Shown here piece by piece: positions 33,472 to 41,927 of a stretch of DNA of 64,000 nt (position 1 is its first letter; every line of letters begins with the position of its first letter). The stretch spans positions 496,001 to 560,000 of the forward strand of contig NZ_CP016382.1 in the NCBI RefSeq assembly GCF_002813635.1, written 5' to 3'. Position numbers and translations under genes: made by a program. Under the pieces are notes generated by a model. The model was not told the DNA's origin. It did no database searches and saw only the letters and a list, made by a program, of their open reading frames with translations. This DNA is from Spiribacter roseus (GTDB lineage Bacteria; Pseudomonadota; Gammaproteobacteria; Nitrococcales; Nitrococcaceae).

Positions 33472-34269
33472 TCAGTCCCGGCGCAGCCATTGCCGTGGCG
33501 GGTTACGCAGCGAGCGCTCGCTGAAGATGTCCGCCGGCAGGCCAATGTCGTATTCCGAATAGCGGAACTGGGTGACGGTATAGCCGCCGCTGTCCAGATC
33601 CGTCATGCGCGTCTCGGTCCCGGTGGGGTAGCCGTCGATGGTCTCCACCTCGGTGATCTCCATGCGCCGGTACACCTCGCCGTCCTCGCGCTCGTATTCG
33701 GTGCGCATGGGCAGCAGGGTGTCGCGGTCGATGCGTGTGCGGTAGCGCGCGAACGCCACCGCCGCAGGATCGCGCGGCGTGCTCTCGATGATATAGGCGT
33801 CGTCGGTGGTCTCGATCAGGGCATGGCGGTCCTCGCCAACACCGCGCCCGGAAATGTCCTCGTAGTAGAAATGCGAGCCGACAAAGCTGGTCCGCTTGTC
33901 GCCCGCGGCGATGCGCTTGACCAGATCCAGGGCCGGCAGATACAGCCAGCGATCATCACTCTCGCCGACGTGCTTTTCCACACGAAAGACCGTGCCGCGG
34001 ATATCCGCCGGGCGGCTGAACACCACCAGATAGCGCTGATCGCCGCCATCCGCGACGTCCTGACGCAGCAGCGTGAACTGCCGGCGCTGCCGATTGCCGT
34101 CGCCATCGACGATCATCATACGGGCCGCGGAACGACCGTCGTCGCCGGCGTAGTAGGACGCCTCGTTGGCGGCCTCGACGATTGCGGTGGCATCGGTCAT
34201 CTGGGCCTGAGCCGCGCCGGTCAGCAGGCCGGCGGTCAGTACCAGGGCAAGTCTGAGTGCAGGCGTCAT
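33472..34269 (-). CDS. Periplasmic LolA-like outer-membrane lipoprotein-sorting protein
   Basis: A 265-aa periplasmic protein with a signal peptide (about 1-22, ending AAQAQ). The body matches the LolA-like family found next to RND/MMPL exporters: RSAARMMIVDGDGNRQRRQFTLLRQD, YLVVFSRPADIRGTVFRVEKH and DRWLYLPALDLVKRIAAGDKRTSFVGSHFYYEDISGR. This fold binds acyl chains in LolA, so carriage of a lipid or hydrophobic cargo between the exporter and the outer membrane is a fair inference. It overlaps the MMPL gene by 4 bases and precedes the barrel gene by 19. Confidence 0.85.
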   Translation of the reverse strand: MTPALRLALVLTAGLLTGAAQAQMTDATAIVEAANEASYYAGDDGRSAARMMIVDGDGNRQRRQFTLLRQDVADGGDQRYLVVFSRPADIRGTVFRVEKHVGESDDRWLYLPALDLVKRIAAGDKRTSFVGSHFYYEDISGRGVGEDRHALIETTDDAYIIESTPRDPAAVAFARYRTRIDRDTLLPMRTEYEREDGEVYRRMEITEVETIDGYPTGTETRMTDLDSGGYTVTQFRYSEYDIGLPADIFSERSLRNPPRQWLRRD

Positions 34270-36866
34270 GAGTGCACCTCCGTCGAGTCATCGGTGTGGG
34301 GGGCGGCATCCGGCATGAACTTCGATCGCCCGAGGGACAGGATCGCCGGCAGCAGGACAATCGAGGCCAGGGCCGAGACGGCCATGATACTCGCCAGGAA
34401 GATGCCGACCGTGTTGTAGGGCACCAGTGGCGCCGCCAGCAGGGGCGTAAAGCCCAGCGCGACCACGATGGCGTTGCGGCTGATCGCTCGGGCGGGTTCG
34501 CCCAGCACCGATCGCATGCTCTCCATGAACCGGCCGGTGCGCCGATAGGCCTCGCGGCTGCGCTCGATGAAGTGGATGGCGAAGTCCACCGACAGACCCA
34601 GCGTCAGCGACGAAAGCACCGCGATGGGCATGTCATACGCCTTGCCAATCAGCCCGATGACGCCATAGATCAGCGCGATGCTGACGGTCATCGGGATCAT
34701 GGCCAGCAGGCCAAAGCGCAGTGACCGGAACAGCGCCAGCATCATGATCGCCACCATGACCCAGGCAATCGCCAGACTCTGGGCCATGCCTTTGACCATG
34801 GCGTCCTGCCAGACCACGTTGATGTAGTTCAGACCGCCCCAGCTCATGCTCACGCCCTCGGGCAGGGGGTTCTCGGCCACATAGGCCTGAGCGCGTTCCA
34901 CCACGGCCTGCATGTCCTGATTGTCACCGCTCGAGAGCTGCAGCCAGAGATTGGCCGCCTGGTAGTCCTGCGTCACCATCCGCCACAGATCGTGCGGGCG
35001 GTGTGAGCCCTGAAAGCTCAGCAGCGTCTGGGCGACGCCCCGGCGCGAATCCGGGATGCGATAGTCCGCTGACTCGCCACTGCGCAGTTCGCGATAGACG
35101 GTCCGCACCAGGTCGGTGAGGCTGTTGACCTTGCCCACCTCGGGGGATTCCACCAGCGCCTGCTCAAAGTCGGCCATGTAGCGCAGCACTTCGGGGCGCT
35201 GGAAGTAATTCAACGCGCCGCGGGTCTCATCCACGGCCGTGAGCAGTGACTCCCAATAGGGAACGGCGGCCTCGTCGGCGGTGAACACCCGATCCGAGAG
35301 ATCCGAGCCGAGCGCCTCGAGCTCGGCCTCGAAGGTCTCGCTATCCGCCCGTGCCGATGCCTGCATCCGCTCCCACGGGGCCTGCAGCGAGACGCCTTCC
35401 TGCGCGGCGTCATCGATGATTGAACCGGCGGTCTCGCGCAGGCGCTCGGGGGCGTCTTCGGCGACATCCGATTCAAGCCGCAGATAGGCGCTGTAGGTGC
35501 CGGCAAAGTGCTCGTTGAGCACCCGGTCGGCCACCCGGATGCGGTGATCCGACTGAAACCAGCGGACCGGGTTGTCGTTGACGGTGATCTGGCTGATGCC
35601 ATAGCCGGCGATGATGATCGCGATCACCGATCCGCTCACGACCCATTTGGCATGCCGCAGCGCCAGTCCACCCAGCCCCTGCAGACCGCGGGCAAGGGGT
35701 GTGTGCTCCGGGTCGCGGCGCTGGCTCGCGGCCTGCATGGCGGCCAGCCGCTCGGGCCGGAGGCTGACCACATAGGCGGGGATGAACACGATGGTGAGGA
35801 TAAACGCCAGGATGATGCCCGCTCCGACGAACAGCCCGAACACCTGCACCGGCGGAATCGGGGTGAACGCCAGGGAGGCGAAGCCGATGCCCGAGGTGAT
35901 CGAGGTGTAGAGCATCGGCGTGAACAGGTGACCCATGACATCCTTCATGGTCTCGCGCGCGCCCCGTTCGGGCCGATAGCGGTCCGCGAACTCGCTGATG
36001 ATATGGACCGAGTCGACCACCGCGATGGGCATGAGAAAGATCGGGATCATCGAGCTCATGATATGCACGGTATAGCCCATGCCGATCAGTGCCCCCATGG
36101 TGGTGAGCACCACGGCGAAGGCCATCAGCATGGGCGCCGCGACCAGCGTGACCGAGCGGAAGAATCCCCACATCAGGGCAAAGATCACCAACGCCGCCAG
36201 CGGGGCGGAGATGGCCATCTGGATGAACATCTCGACGCCGAAGGTATCTTCGGCCACTGGCAGGCCGGTGATGTGGTATTCATCACTGCTGTCGAGTCCG
36301 GCGATCAATTCTTCGATCTCGCCGGCAATACGATGGCTCTGATCCTTGGACTCGATGGGCACGTAGAGCGTGGTGGCCTCGCCGTCGCCCGAGATGAGCG
36401 TGTCGCGGAACAGCGGCAGATCGAGCGTGGCCTCGCGGATGCGGTCGGCGCCGGCCTGGGTGGTCGGCGGGGTGTTCATCATCCATTCGAAGCGGATGGT
36501 GCCAGGGCCGGCCTGGGCGATATTATCGACGGTGGCCAGGGAGAGCAGGTCGCGGCGGATCACTCCGTCGATTTCCGCCACCGAATCGCTGAGCGAATGG
36601 ACGGCCGCCAGCGAGCGCGGGTTGAACACGCCTTCTTCGCGCTGTTCATTGACCACACCCACGACAATCATGTCATGGAGGTTGAACTGGTCCTTGATCG
36701 CGTTGTGGCGCACCCGATCGGGCTGGTCGGCCGGCAGCATGTTCTCGGGGTCGGTATCGATCTGGATGAGCGGGATCAGGGCCGTGCCGACGAGGGTGAG
36801 CAGCAACGTGGCCATAAAGACCATTCGCGGGTGGTGCATGGCAAGACTGGCAATCCGGCGACCCAT
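34266..36866 (-). CDS. MMPL/RND-family exporter
   Basis: An 866-aa inner-membrane transporter with RND topology: one helix near the N terminus, a large periplasmic domain, a bundle of five to six helices (about 210-400), a second periplasmic domain (about 440-690), and a second bundle (about 700-850). Conserved acidic residues lie within helices in both halves (AVVDSVHIISEFADRYR and LGLSVDFAIHFIERSREAYRR), which fits proton-driven transport of the MmpL/HpnN type. ATG 36866 follows AGGAG. It is the first gene of a three-gene operon with the LolA-like and barrel genes and is divergent from an ArsR-type regulator. Confidence 0.9.
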   Translation of the reverse strand: MGRRIASLAMHHPRMVFMATLLLTLVGTALIPLIQIDTDPENMLPADQPDRVRHNAIKDQFNLHDMIVVGVVNEQREEGVFNPRSLAAVHSLSDSVAEIDGVIRRDLLSLATVDNIAQAGPGTIRFEWMMNTPPTTQAGADRIREATLDLPLFRDTLISGDGEATTLYVPIESKDQSHRIAGEIEELIAGLDSSDEYHITGLPVAEDTFGVEMFIQMAISAPLAALVIFALMWGFFRSVTLVAAPMLMAFAVVLTTMGALIGMGYTVHIMSSMIPIFLMPIAVVDSVHIISEFADRYRPERGARETMKDVMGHLFTPMLYTSITSGIGFASLAFTPIPPVQVFGLFVGAGIILAFILTIVFIPAYVVSLRPERLAAMQAASQRRDPEHTPLARGLQGLGGLALRHAKWVVSGSVIAIIIAGYGISQITVNDNPVRWFQSDHRIRVADRVLNEHFAGTYSAYLRLESDVAEDAPERLRETAGSIIDDAAQEGVSLQAPWERMQASARADSETFEAELEALGSDLSDRVFTADEAAVPYWESLLTAVDETRGALNYFQRPEVLRYMADFEQALVESPEVGKVNSLTDLVRTVYRELRSGESADYRIPDSRRGVAQTLLSFQGSHRPHDLWRMVTQDYQAANLWLQLSSGDNQDMQAVVERAQAYVAENPLPEGVSMSWGGLNYINVVWQDAMVKGMAQSLAIAWVMVAIMMLALFRSLRFGLLAMIPMTVSIALIYGVIGLIGKAYDMPIAVLSSLTLGLSVDFAIHFIERSREAYRRTGRFMESMRSVLGEPARAISRNAIVVALGFTPLLAAPLVPYNTVGIFLASIMAVSALASIVLLPAILSLGRSKFMPDAAPHTDDSTEVHS

Positions 36867-36895
36867 GAGTGCTCCTGATCCTTGAAAGAAATCTC

Positions 36896-36921
36896 ACTAT
36901 ATGCGTACATGCTCACATAGT
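36896..36921. promoter_or_regulatory. Dyad operator between the MMPL operon and arsR-type gene
   Basis: An inverted repeat ACTATATG (36896-36903) and CACATAGT (36914-36921) matches in 7 of 8 positions with a 10-base spacer. It sits in the 68-base intergenic region between divergent starts. The AT-rich half-sites stand out in GC-rich DNA and fit the imperfect palindromes bound by ArsR/SmtB-family dimers. Confidence 0.6.
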
Positions 36922-36934
36922 AAAGGAGTCAGCC

Positions 36935-37270
36935 ATGCCGGATATTGATCCCCAGCGCCCCGAGACCATGGAGCTCATCGCCCAGTACTTCCGGGTGCTG
37001 GGTGACGCCCAGCGTCTGGGCATCCTCCACTGTCTGCAGGATGGCGAACGCACGGTGGGCGAGATCGCGACGCACACCGGCGCAAGCCCTTCCAATGTCT
37101 CCAAGCACCTCGCCACGCTGCGGGCCGCAGGGCTTGTCGGGCGTCGCCAGGCCGGCAATCGCGCCTATTTCGAGATTACCGCGCCGTTCATTTTCGACCT
37201 CTGCGACATCGTCTGCAGTGGCGCCCGCGAGCGGCTCGCCCGCGAACAGGCCAACCTCCCCGCGCCCTGA
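36935..37270 (+). CDS. ArsR/SmtB-family transcriptional regulator
   Basis: A 111-aa winged-helix repressor. It has MELIAQYFRVLGDAQRLGILHCLQDGERTVGEIATHTGASPSNVSKHLATLRAAGLVGRRQAGNRAYFEI, the ArsR core with the recognition helix at PSNVSKHLATL. The metal-binding cysteine pair ELCVCDL of ArsR/SmtB is absent at the recognition helix. Two cysteines occur near the C terminus (LCDIVCSGA), so sensing may be of another ligand, or redox as in BigR/SqrR-type members. AAAGGAG precedes ATG 36935. The dyad just upstream and the divergent MMPL operon are its likely targets. Confidence 0.9.
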   Translation: MPDIDPQRPETMELIAQYFRVLGDAQRLGILHCLQDGERTVGEIATHTGASPSNVSKHLATLRAAGLVGRRQAGNRAYFEITAPFIFDLCDIVCSGARERLAREQANLPAP

Positions 37271-37341
37271 TCCGCCATCGGCGGCCGAGTTTCGGTATAC
37301 TGGCCGATCCATCGAAACAAAGCCGTCGAGGGATGCTGCCC

Positions 37342-38412
37342 ATGGCCGATCCAGCCGTCGGTTCCCCGCGAACCGAATCCGCGATCCGCGTGGACGCCGC
37401 GAGCAAATCGTTCGAAAAGGGCGTCCGGGCCGTCGATGCCGTCGATCTTGAAGTCGGCGCGGGGGAGTTCTTCACGCTGCTGGGACCCTCGGGCTGCGGC
37501 AAGACGACGTTGCTGCGACTGCTGGCCGGGCTCGAACAGCCCGACAGCGGGCGCATCACCATCGGCGGACAGGTGATGGACGGCGTCCCGCCGCACCGGC
37601 GCAGTGTGAACACCGTGTTCCAGTCGTATGCGCTGTTCCCGCATCGCAATGTCCGGCGCAATATCGGCTTTGGCCTCGAAATGCGGGGGACGGACGCCGG
37701 CGAGATCGACGCGCGCACCCGGCGCATGGCCGAACTCATTGGCATCGACGGGCTGCTCGACCGCGAAGTCGCGCAGCTGTCCGGAGGGCAGCGCCAGCGC
37801 GTCGCCCTGGCCCGGGCGCTGATCAATGAGCCCGATGTGCTGTTACTCGACGAGCCGCTGTCCGCCCTGGACGCCGATCTGCGCGGGCGGCTGCAGCTCG
37901 AGCTTAAGCGTCTCCAGCGGCGGTTGGGCATGACCTTCGTGTTCGTCACCCACGACCAGCAGGAGGCCATGGTGATGAGCGACCGCATGGCGGTGCTTGA
38001 TGCCGGGCGGATCGTTCAGGTGGGCCCGCCCGATGCCATCTATGAGGCACCGGCGGCGCTGTTCGTGGCGCGCTTCATGGGTCATCAGAATTTCGTCCCC
38101 ATTCATGGCCGCGACGCGGCGGGCGTCGATACCCCGCTGGGGCGCCTTGAGGGCGCATTCGGCACGGGCGATCATCTGCTGCTGCGCCCCGAGACCATCC
38201 GCCTGGGTGACGAGGCGCAGACGGTCCCCAACCGTTTCGAGGCAACCGTCGAGGAGCGGCTCTACCGGGGCGAGACCACCGAGTATCGCCTGGCCTGCGG
38301 GGGGCTGCGACTGCTGGCGAGTCGCGCCAACCGCGGCCAGCCGGAGCACCAGGTGGGCGAGACCATCCGCGTCGGCGTCTCACCGCGTGGCACCGCCACC
38401 GTTTCAGATTAG
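37342..38412 (+). CDS. potA: Polyamine ABC transporter ATP-binding protein
   Basis: A 356-aa importer ATPase. It has Walker A LGPSGCGKTTLLRLLAG, the Q-loop FQSYALFPHRNVRRNIGFGLEMRG, signature LSGGQRQRVALARAL, Walker B VLLLDEPLSALD and the switch His in FVTHDQQEAM. A C-terminal TOBE domain (about 275-350) is typical of the PotA/MalK class. Two ATGs are possible at 37333 and 37342; the second has GAGGG at 9-base spacing and is preferred. A TATACT box at about 37298 upstream could be the -10 of the operon promoter. Four pot genes follow one another closely. Confidence 0.92.
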   Translation: MADPAVGSPRTESAIRVDAASKSFEKGVRAVDAVDLEVGAGEFFTLLGPSGCGKTTLLRLLAGLEQPDSGRITIGGQVMDGVPPHRRSVNTVFQSYALFPHRNVRRNIGFGLEMRGTDAGEIDARTRRMAELIGIDGLLDREVAQLSGGQRQRVALARALINEPDVLLLDEPLSALDADLRGRLQLELKRLQRRLGMTFVFVTHDQQEAMVMSDRMAVLDAGRIVQVGPPDAIYEAPAALFVARFMGHQNFVPIHGRDAAGVDTPLGRLEGAFGTGDHLLLRPETIRLGDEAQTVPNRFEATVEERLYRGETTEYRLACGGLRLLASRANRGQPEHQVGETIRVGVSPRGTATVSD

Positions 38413-38425
38413 GAGGCCGCATCGA

Positions 38426-39316
38426 TTGTCCGGACTGCGTCGCGATACCCGCTATCTGCTGGCGACCACCGCCCCCGGGGTGTTTTTCATTGTTGTCTTC
38501 CTGGTCCTGCCCAGCGCCTATCTGGTCGCCATGGCATTCCTCAGTAATGGACCGTACGGTCTGCCCACCGCGCCGCTCACGCTGGATGCGTTCCGCGAGC
38601 TGGCCGGCTTCGGGTTCCTCGGCTGGTCGCCCGGCAACCTCTACACACTGATCCGCTCGGTCTGGCAGAGCCTGCTCGCCACCGCCATCGTGATCGTCAT
38701 CGCCTATCCGGCCGCGTACTTCATCAGCCGCCAGCCGGTGCGCTGGCGGGCCGTCATGCTGCTGGCGGTGGTGGTGCCGTCGTGGACCAATCAGGTGATC
38801 CGCTCGGTGGGCTGGATGAATATTTTCGCGCCGGACACCGTGGTCTCGGACCTGGCGGTGCGCGTGGGACTGACCGAGCCGCAGATGGGGCTCTTCCCCT
38901 CGCAGTTCGCGGTGATCGTGGGCCTGGTCTACAACTTCCTGCCGTTCATGGTGCTGCCGCTCTACGCGGCGTTCGAGCGCCTCGACACCGAGCAGGTCGA
39001 GGCCGCCCGTGATCTGTTCGCCTCGCCGGTGGCCGTGTTCCGGCATGCGGTCTTTCCGCAGACCCTGCCCGGGCTGATGGCCGGCACGGTGCTCGTGGCG
39101 ATACCGGCGTTTGGTATGTACGTGGTCACCGAGCTGCTCGGGGGTGGCAAGGCCACCATGATCGGCAACCTGGTGGCGCGGCAGTTCGTCCAGGCCAGCA
39201 ACTGGCCACTGGGCGCCGCTGGCGCGATCATCATGATCGTGGTGACGCTGGTGGGGCTCAAGGTGCTGCGCGACCTGGGCCGGCGCGTCGGCGGTGACCG
39301 TGAGGTGCTGCTATGA
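38426..39316 (+). CDS. potB: Polyamine ABC transporter permease, PotB type
   Basis: A 296-aa permease with about six membrane helices. The EAA loop is VEAARDLFASPVAVFRHAVFPQTLPGLMAG, which contacts the ATPase. The N-terminal helix LLATTAPGVFFIVVFLVLPSAYLVAMAF and the SVWQSLLATAIVIVIAYPAAYFISR segment match PotB/PotH. The start is TTG 38426, preceded by AGGAGG at 9 bases; the frame is open much further upstream inside potA, but that stretch is not homologous. It overlaps potC by 4 bases. Confidence 0.91.
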   Translation: MSGLRRDTRYLLATTAPGVFFIVVFLVLPSAYLVAMAFLSNGPYGLPTAPLTLDAFRELAGFGFLGWSPGNLYTLIRSVWQSLLATAIVIVIAYPAAYFISRQPVRWRAVMLLAVVVPSWTNQVIRSVGWMNIFAPDTVVSDLAVRVGLTEPQMGLFPSQFAVIVGLVYNFLPFMVLPLYAAFERLDTEQVEAARDLFASPVAVFRHAVFPQTLPGLMAGTVLVAIPAFGMYVVTELLGGGKATMIGNLVARQFVQASNWPLGAAGAIIMIVVTLVGLKVLRDLGRRVGGDREVLL

Positions 39317-40140
39317 CCGCCCGGGCAATGGACCGCGGCCTGCGGGTGTTCTGGTATCTGCTGCTGGCGTTTCTCTACGCGCCGCTCGCGGTGGTGGTGT
39401 TCTACTCGTTCAACGCCATCAACTCATCGGCGCGTTTCGCCGGGTTTTCGCTGACCTGGTACCGGCAGCTGTTCAGCAACGATGCCATCATCGGGGCGCT
39501 GCTCAACACCGTGGCGCTTGCGCTCACCTCGTCGCTGATCGCCATCGTGATCGGCGGGATGCTGGGCTACGGGTTCTACCGCTACCGGCTGCGACGGCTC
39601 AGCTGGCTGATCTGGCTGATCTACCTGCCCATGGTGATGCCCGACATCATCTTCGGCATCGCCGAGATGATCTTTTTCATCGCCATCGACGAGCGCCTTG
39701 GCATTCTGGCGCCGGGGCTGGGCACCATGATCATCGCCCATGTCACGTTTCAGGTGCCGTTCATCGCGCTGCTGGTCAATGCCCGGTTGCTGGCGCTCGA
39801 CCCGCAGCTGTTCGAGGCGGCGCAGGATCTCTACGCCGCGCCCTGGCAGCGTGCCCGCTTTTTTCTGCTGCCGGTGCTCTCGCCGGCGATCGTCTCGAGT
39901 TTCCTGCTGGCGTTGACATTGTCCATCGATGACTTTGTCATCAGCTTTTTCACCGCCGGCCCGGAGAGCACCACACTGCCAATCTATATCTGGAGTGCCA
40001 TCAAAAAAGGGGTGACGCCCGAGGTCAACGCCATCGCCACGCTCATGATTGGCAGCGTTTTTCTCATGGCCCTGATCAGCCTGGTCGTCCAGCGACGGCC
40101 ATCGGCCTCATCCACCACCAACAGGAGCGCCTCATCATGA
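39313..40140 (+). CDS. potC: Polyamine ABC transporter permease, PotC type
   Basis: A 275-aa second permease with about six helices. It begins FWYLLLAFLYAPLAVVVFYSFNAINSS, in the PotC/PotI style, with the EAA loop LFEAAQDLYAAPWQRARFFLLPVLSPAIVSS and LALTLSIDDFVISFFTAGPESTTLPIYIWS, which is a strong PotC/PotI signature. It overlaps potB and potD by 4 bases each, so the four subunits are made from one coupled message. Confidence 0.92.
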   Translation: MTARAMDRGLRVFWYLLLAFLYAPLAVVVFYSFNAINSSARFAGFSLTWYRQLFSNDAIIGALLNTVALALTSSLIAIVIGGMLGYGFYRYRLRRLSWLIWLIYLPMVMPDIIFGIAEMIFFIAIDERLGILAPGLGTMIIAHVTFQVPFIALLVNARLLALDPQLFEAAQDLYAAPWQRARFFLLPVLSPAIVSSFLLALTLSIDDFVISFFTAGPESTTLPIYIWSAIKKGVTPEVNAIATLMIGSVFLMALISLVVQRRPSASSTTNRSASS

Positions 40141-41210
40141 CGCATCCAACGCTCAGGGCGGGTCTGCTCGCCACCACCCTCGCCACCGCTGCGGGGTCCG
40201 CCAGCGCCCAGTTCGAGGGGGAGACCCTTTATCTATTCAACTGGTCGCAGTACATGGATCCGGCGATCATCCAGCAGTTCGAAGATCGCCATGGTGTCGA
40301 GGTCGTCCGCAATTACTTCAACTCCAACGGCGAGCTGTTCGCCAAACTGCAGGCCGGTGGCGACAGCCAGTACGACGTCATCGTGCCGTCGAATTATTAT
40401 GTCCCGCGGCTGATCAACAGCGACCTGGTGCAGCCGCTCGATCACGATCGGCTGCCTAATCTGGATAACCTGATGGACGCCTTCCTGGACCCGGCCTTTG
40501 ACCCGGGCAACGAATACAGCGTTGCCTACCAGTGGGGCACCACGGGCTTGGTCTACGACGAGTCCGCCCTTGGCGATGTCCCCAACAGCTGGTCGGTCCT
40601 GTTCGACCCGACGGTCAACCCGGATGCCCCGTTCGCGGTGCCCGAGGACGCGCAGGTGAGTCTTGGGGCGGCCTGCGCCTATCAGGGCGAGGGCTATGAC
40701 TGCACAGGCCGGGATGCCCTGGAGGCGGCGGCCCGTGAAGTGCTCGACGCCAAGCAGCGCGACAACTTCGCCGGCTTTGTCCAGGGTACGCCCATTCTCC
40801 AGCAGCTCGTGCGCGGCTCGGTCGCCGCCGGGATGACCTTCAACGGCGATTACCTGTTCTACAAGAGCGAGGACCCGGAAGGCTTCGAGGATATCCGCTT
40901 CGTCATCCCCGAAGAGGGGGCCGAGCGCTGGGTGGATAACATGATGATCCCCGCCAACGCGCCCAATCCCGAACTCGCGCACGCCTTCATCAACTATATC
41001 CTCGAGGCCCGGATCGGCGCCCAGCTGTCCAACTGGAACTACTACTCAAGCCCCAATGCAGCGGCGCTGCCCATGCTTGATGCGGTGTTGCAGGAGCCGC
41101 CGATCCTACCCACCGATGAGCAGATGGAACGGCTGACCTTCATCCCCAGCCTGCAGGGTGAATCGCTCGAGTTCCTCCAGCAGATCTGGCGCGAGGTTGA
41201 ATCGCGCTAG
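40137..41210 (+). CDS. potD: Polyamine ABC transporter periplasmic binding protein
   Basis: A 357-aa binding protein with a signal peptide (about 1-24, ending GSASAQ). The mature part starts FEGETLYLFNWSQYMDPAIIQQFEDRHGVEVVRNYFNSNGELFAKLQAGGDSQYDVIVPSNYYV, the PotD/PotF pattern with conserved Trp and acidic residues for polyamine amines. NNMMIPANAPNPELAHAFINYILE is also typical. Whether spermidine (PotD) or putrescine (PotF) is preferred cannot be told here. Two cysteines (AACAYQGEGYDC) may form a disulfide. Confidence 0.91.
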   Translation: MTHPTLRAGLLATTLATAAGSASAQFEGETLYLFNWSQYMDPAIIQQFEDRHGVEVVRNYFNSNGELFAKLQAGGDSQYDVIVPSNYYVPRLINSDLVQPLDHDRLPNLDNLMDAFLDPAFDPGNEYSVAYQWGTTGLVYDESALGDVPNSWSVLFDPTVNPDAPFAVPEDAQVSLGAACAYQGEGYDCTGRDALEAAAREVLDAKQRDNFAGFVQGTPILQQLVRGSVAAGMTFNGDYLFYKSEDPEGFEDIRFVIPEEGAERWVDNMMIPANAPNPELAHAFINYILEARIGAQLSNWNYYSSPNAAALPMLDAVLQEPPILPTDEQMERLTFIPSLQGESLEFLQQIWREVESR

Positions 41211-41216
41211 TCCCGG

Positions 41217-41927
41217 TCAGTCAGTGTCGTCCACCGGCCGCCGGGCAGTGCCCATGTAGAGGATCGCGGTCAGTGGCAGACGGCCAAAGGTCAGGTCCCC
41301 GCGGCGGTTGATGCCGCGGGGACCAAGGCCGGTGAACGATCCCGCCTCAAGCCCGGCGCCGGCGAGTGCCGTGCGCAGTTCGGTCGGCTTGATGAACAGC
41401 GCCGGGTCGTGGGTGCCCCGGGGCAACAGCCGCAGGATATCTTCGGCGACCGTAATGGTGGCGAGCCGCGCCAATGGGTTGCGGTTGATGGTATCGAACA
41501 GAAACAAGCCGCCGGGTCGGAGCACGCGGTAGACCTCCGCGAGCACCTGATCGAGGTCCTGCACGTGCTCGAGGACATCAACGCAGACCACGGCGTCAAA
41601 GCCCTGATCGGGGTAGGGCAGGGCCTCACCAACGCCGGTGGTGTAATCAATGGCCCGCCCCTCGGCCCGGGCATGCTGCTCAGCCGCGTCGATGGCTCGT
41701 GCGGCCGGGTCGATGCCGCTCACACGGGCGCCGCGGTCGTCCAGTGCCTCGGCCATGAATCCGCCGGCGCAGCCCAGATCGAGTACGGCGCGGTCGCGCC
41801 AGTCGATCTGCCGGTCCATCCACGCCAGTCGTCCCGGGACCAGGTTTTTCAGGGTTCGCACCCAGCGGATGTCGTCTGACCACCACTGATCGGCGACGTC
41901 GTCATAAAGGGCCAGATTATTGCGCAT
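41217..41927 (-). CDS. UbiG-like class I SAM methyltransferase (second copy)
   Basis: A 236-aa methyltransferase clearly related to UbiG: NNLALYDDVADQWWSDD at the N terminus, SAM motif VLDLGCAGGFMAEALDDRGARVSGIDPA, VCVDVLEHVQDLDQVLAEVYRVLRPGG, and the UbiG-like FDTINRNPLARLATITVAEDILRLLPRGTHDPALFIKP. The genuine ubiG is at 16119-16835 beside gph, so this copy may act on another substrate. ATG 41927 follows GAGGA at 5 bases. It overlaps the membrane methyltransferase gene by 11 bases, so the two are probably made together. Confidence 0.87.
   Translation of the reverse strand: MRNNLALYDDVADQWWSDDIRWVRTLKNLVPGRLAWMDRQIDWRDRAVLDLGCAGGFMAEALDDRGARVSGIDPAARAIDAAEQHARAEGRAIDYTTGVGEALPYPDQGFDAVVCVDVLEHVQDLDQVLAEVYRVLRPGGLFLFDTINRNPLARLATITVAEDILRLLPRGTHDPALFIKPTELRTALAGAGLEAGSFTGLGPRGINRRGDLTFGRLPLTAILYMGTARRPVDDTD

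Noticed and set aside
35508-36878. Plus-strand open frame (about 456 codons) over the MMPL exporter
   Set aside because: Antisense to the exporter, His/Asp/Gly-rich, no start signal and no domain.
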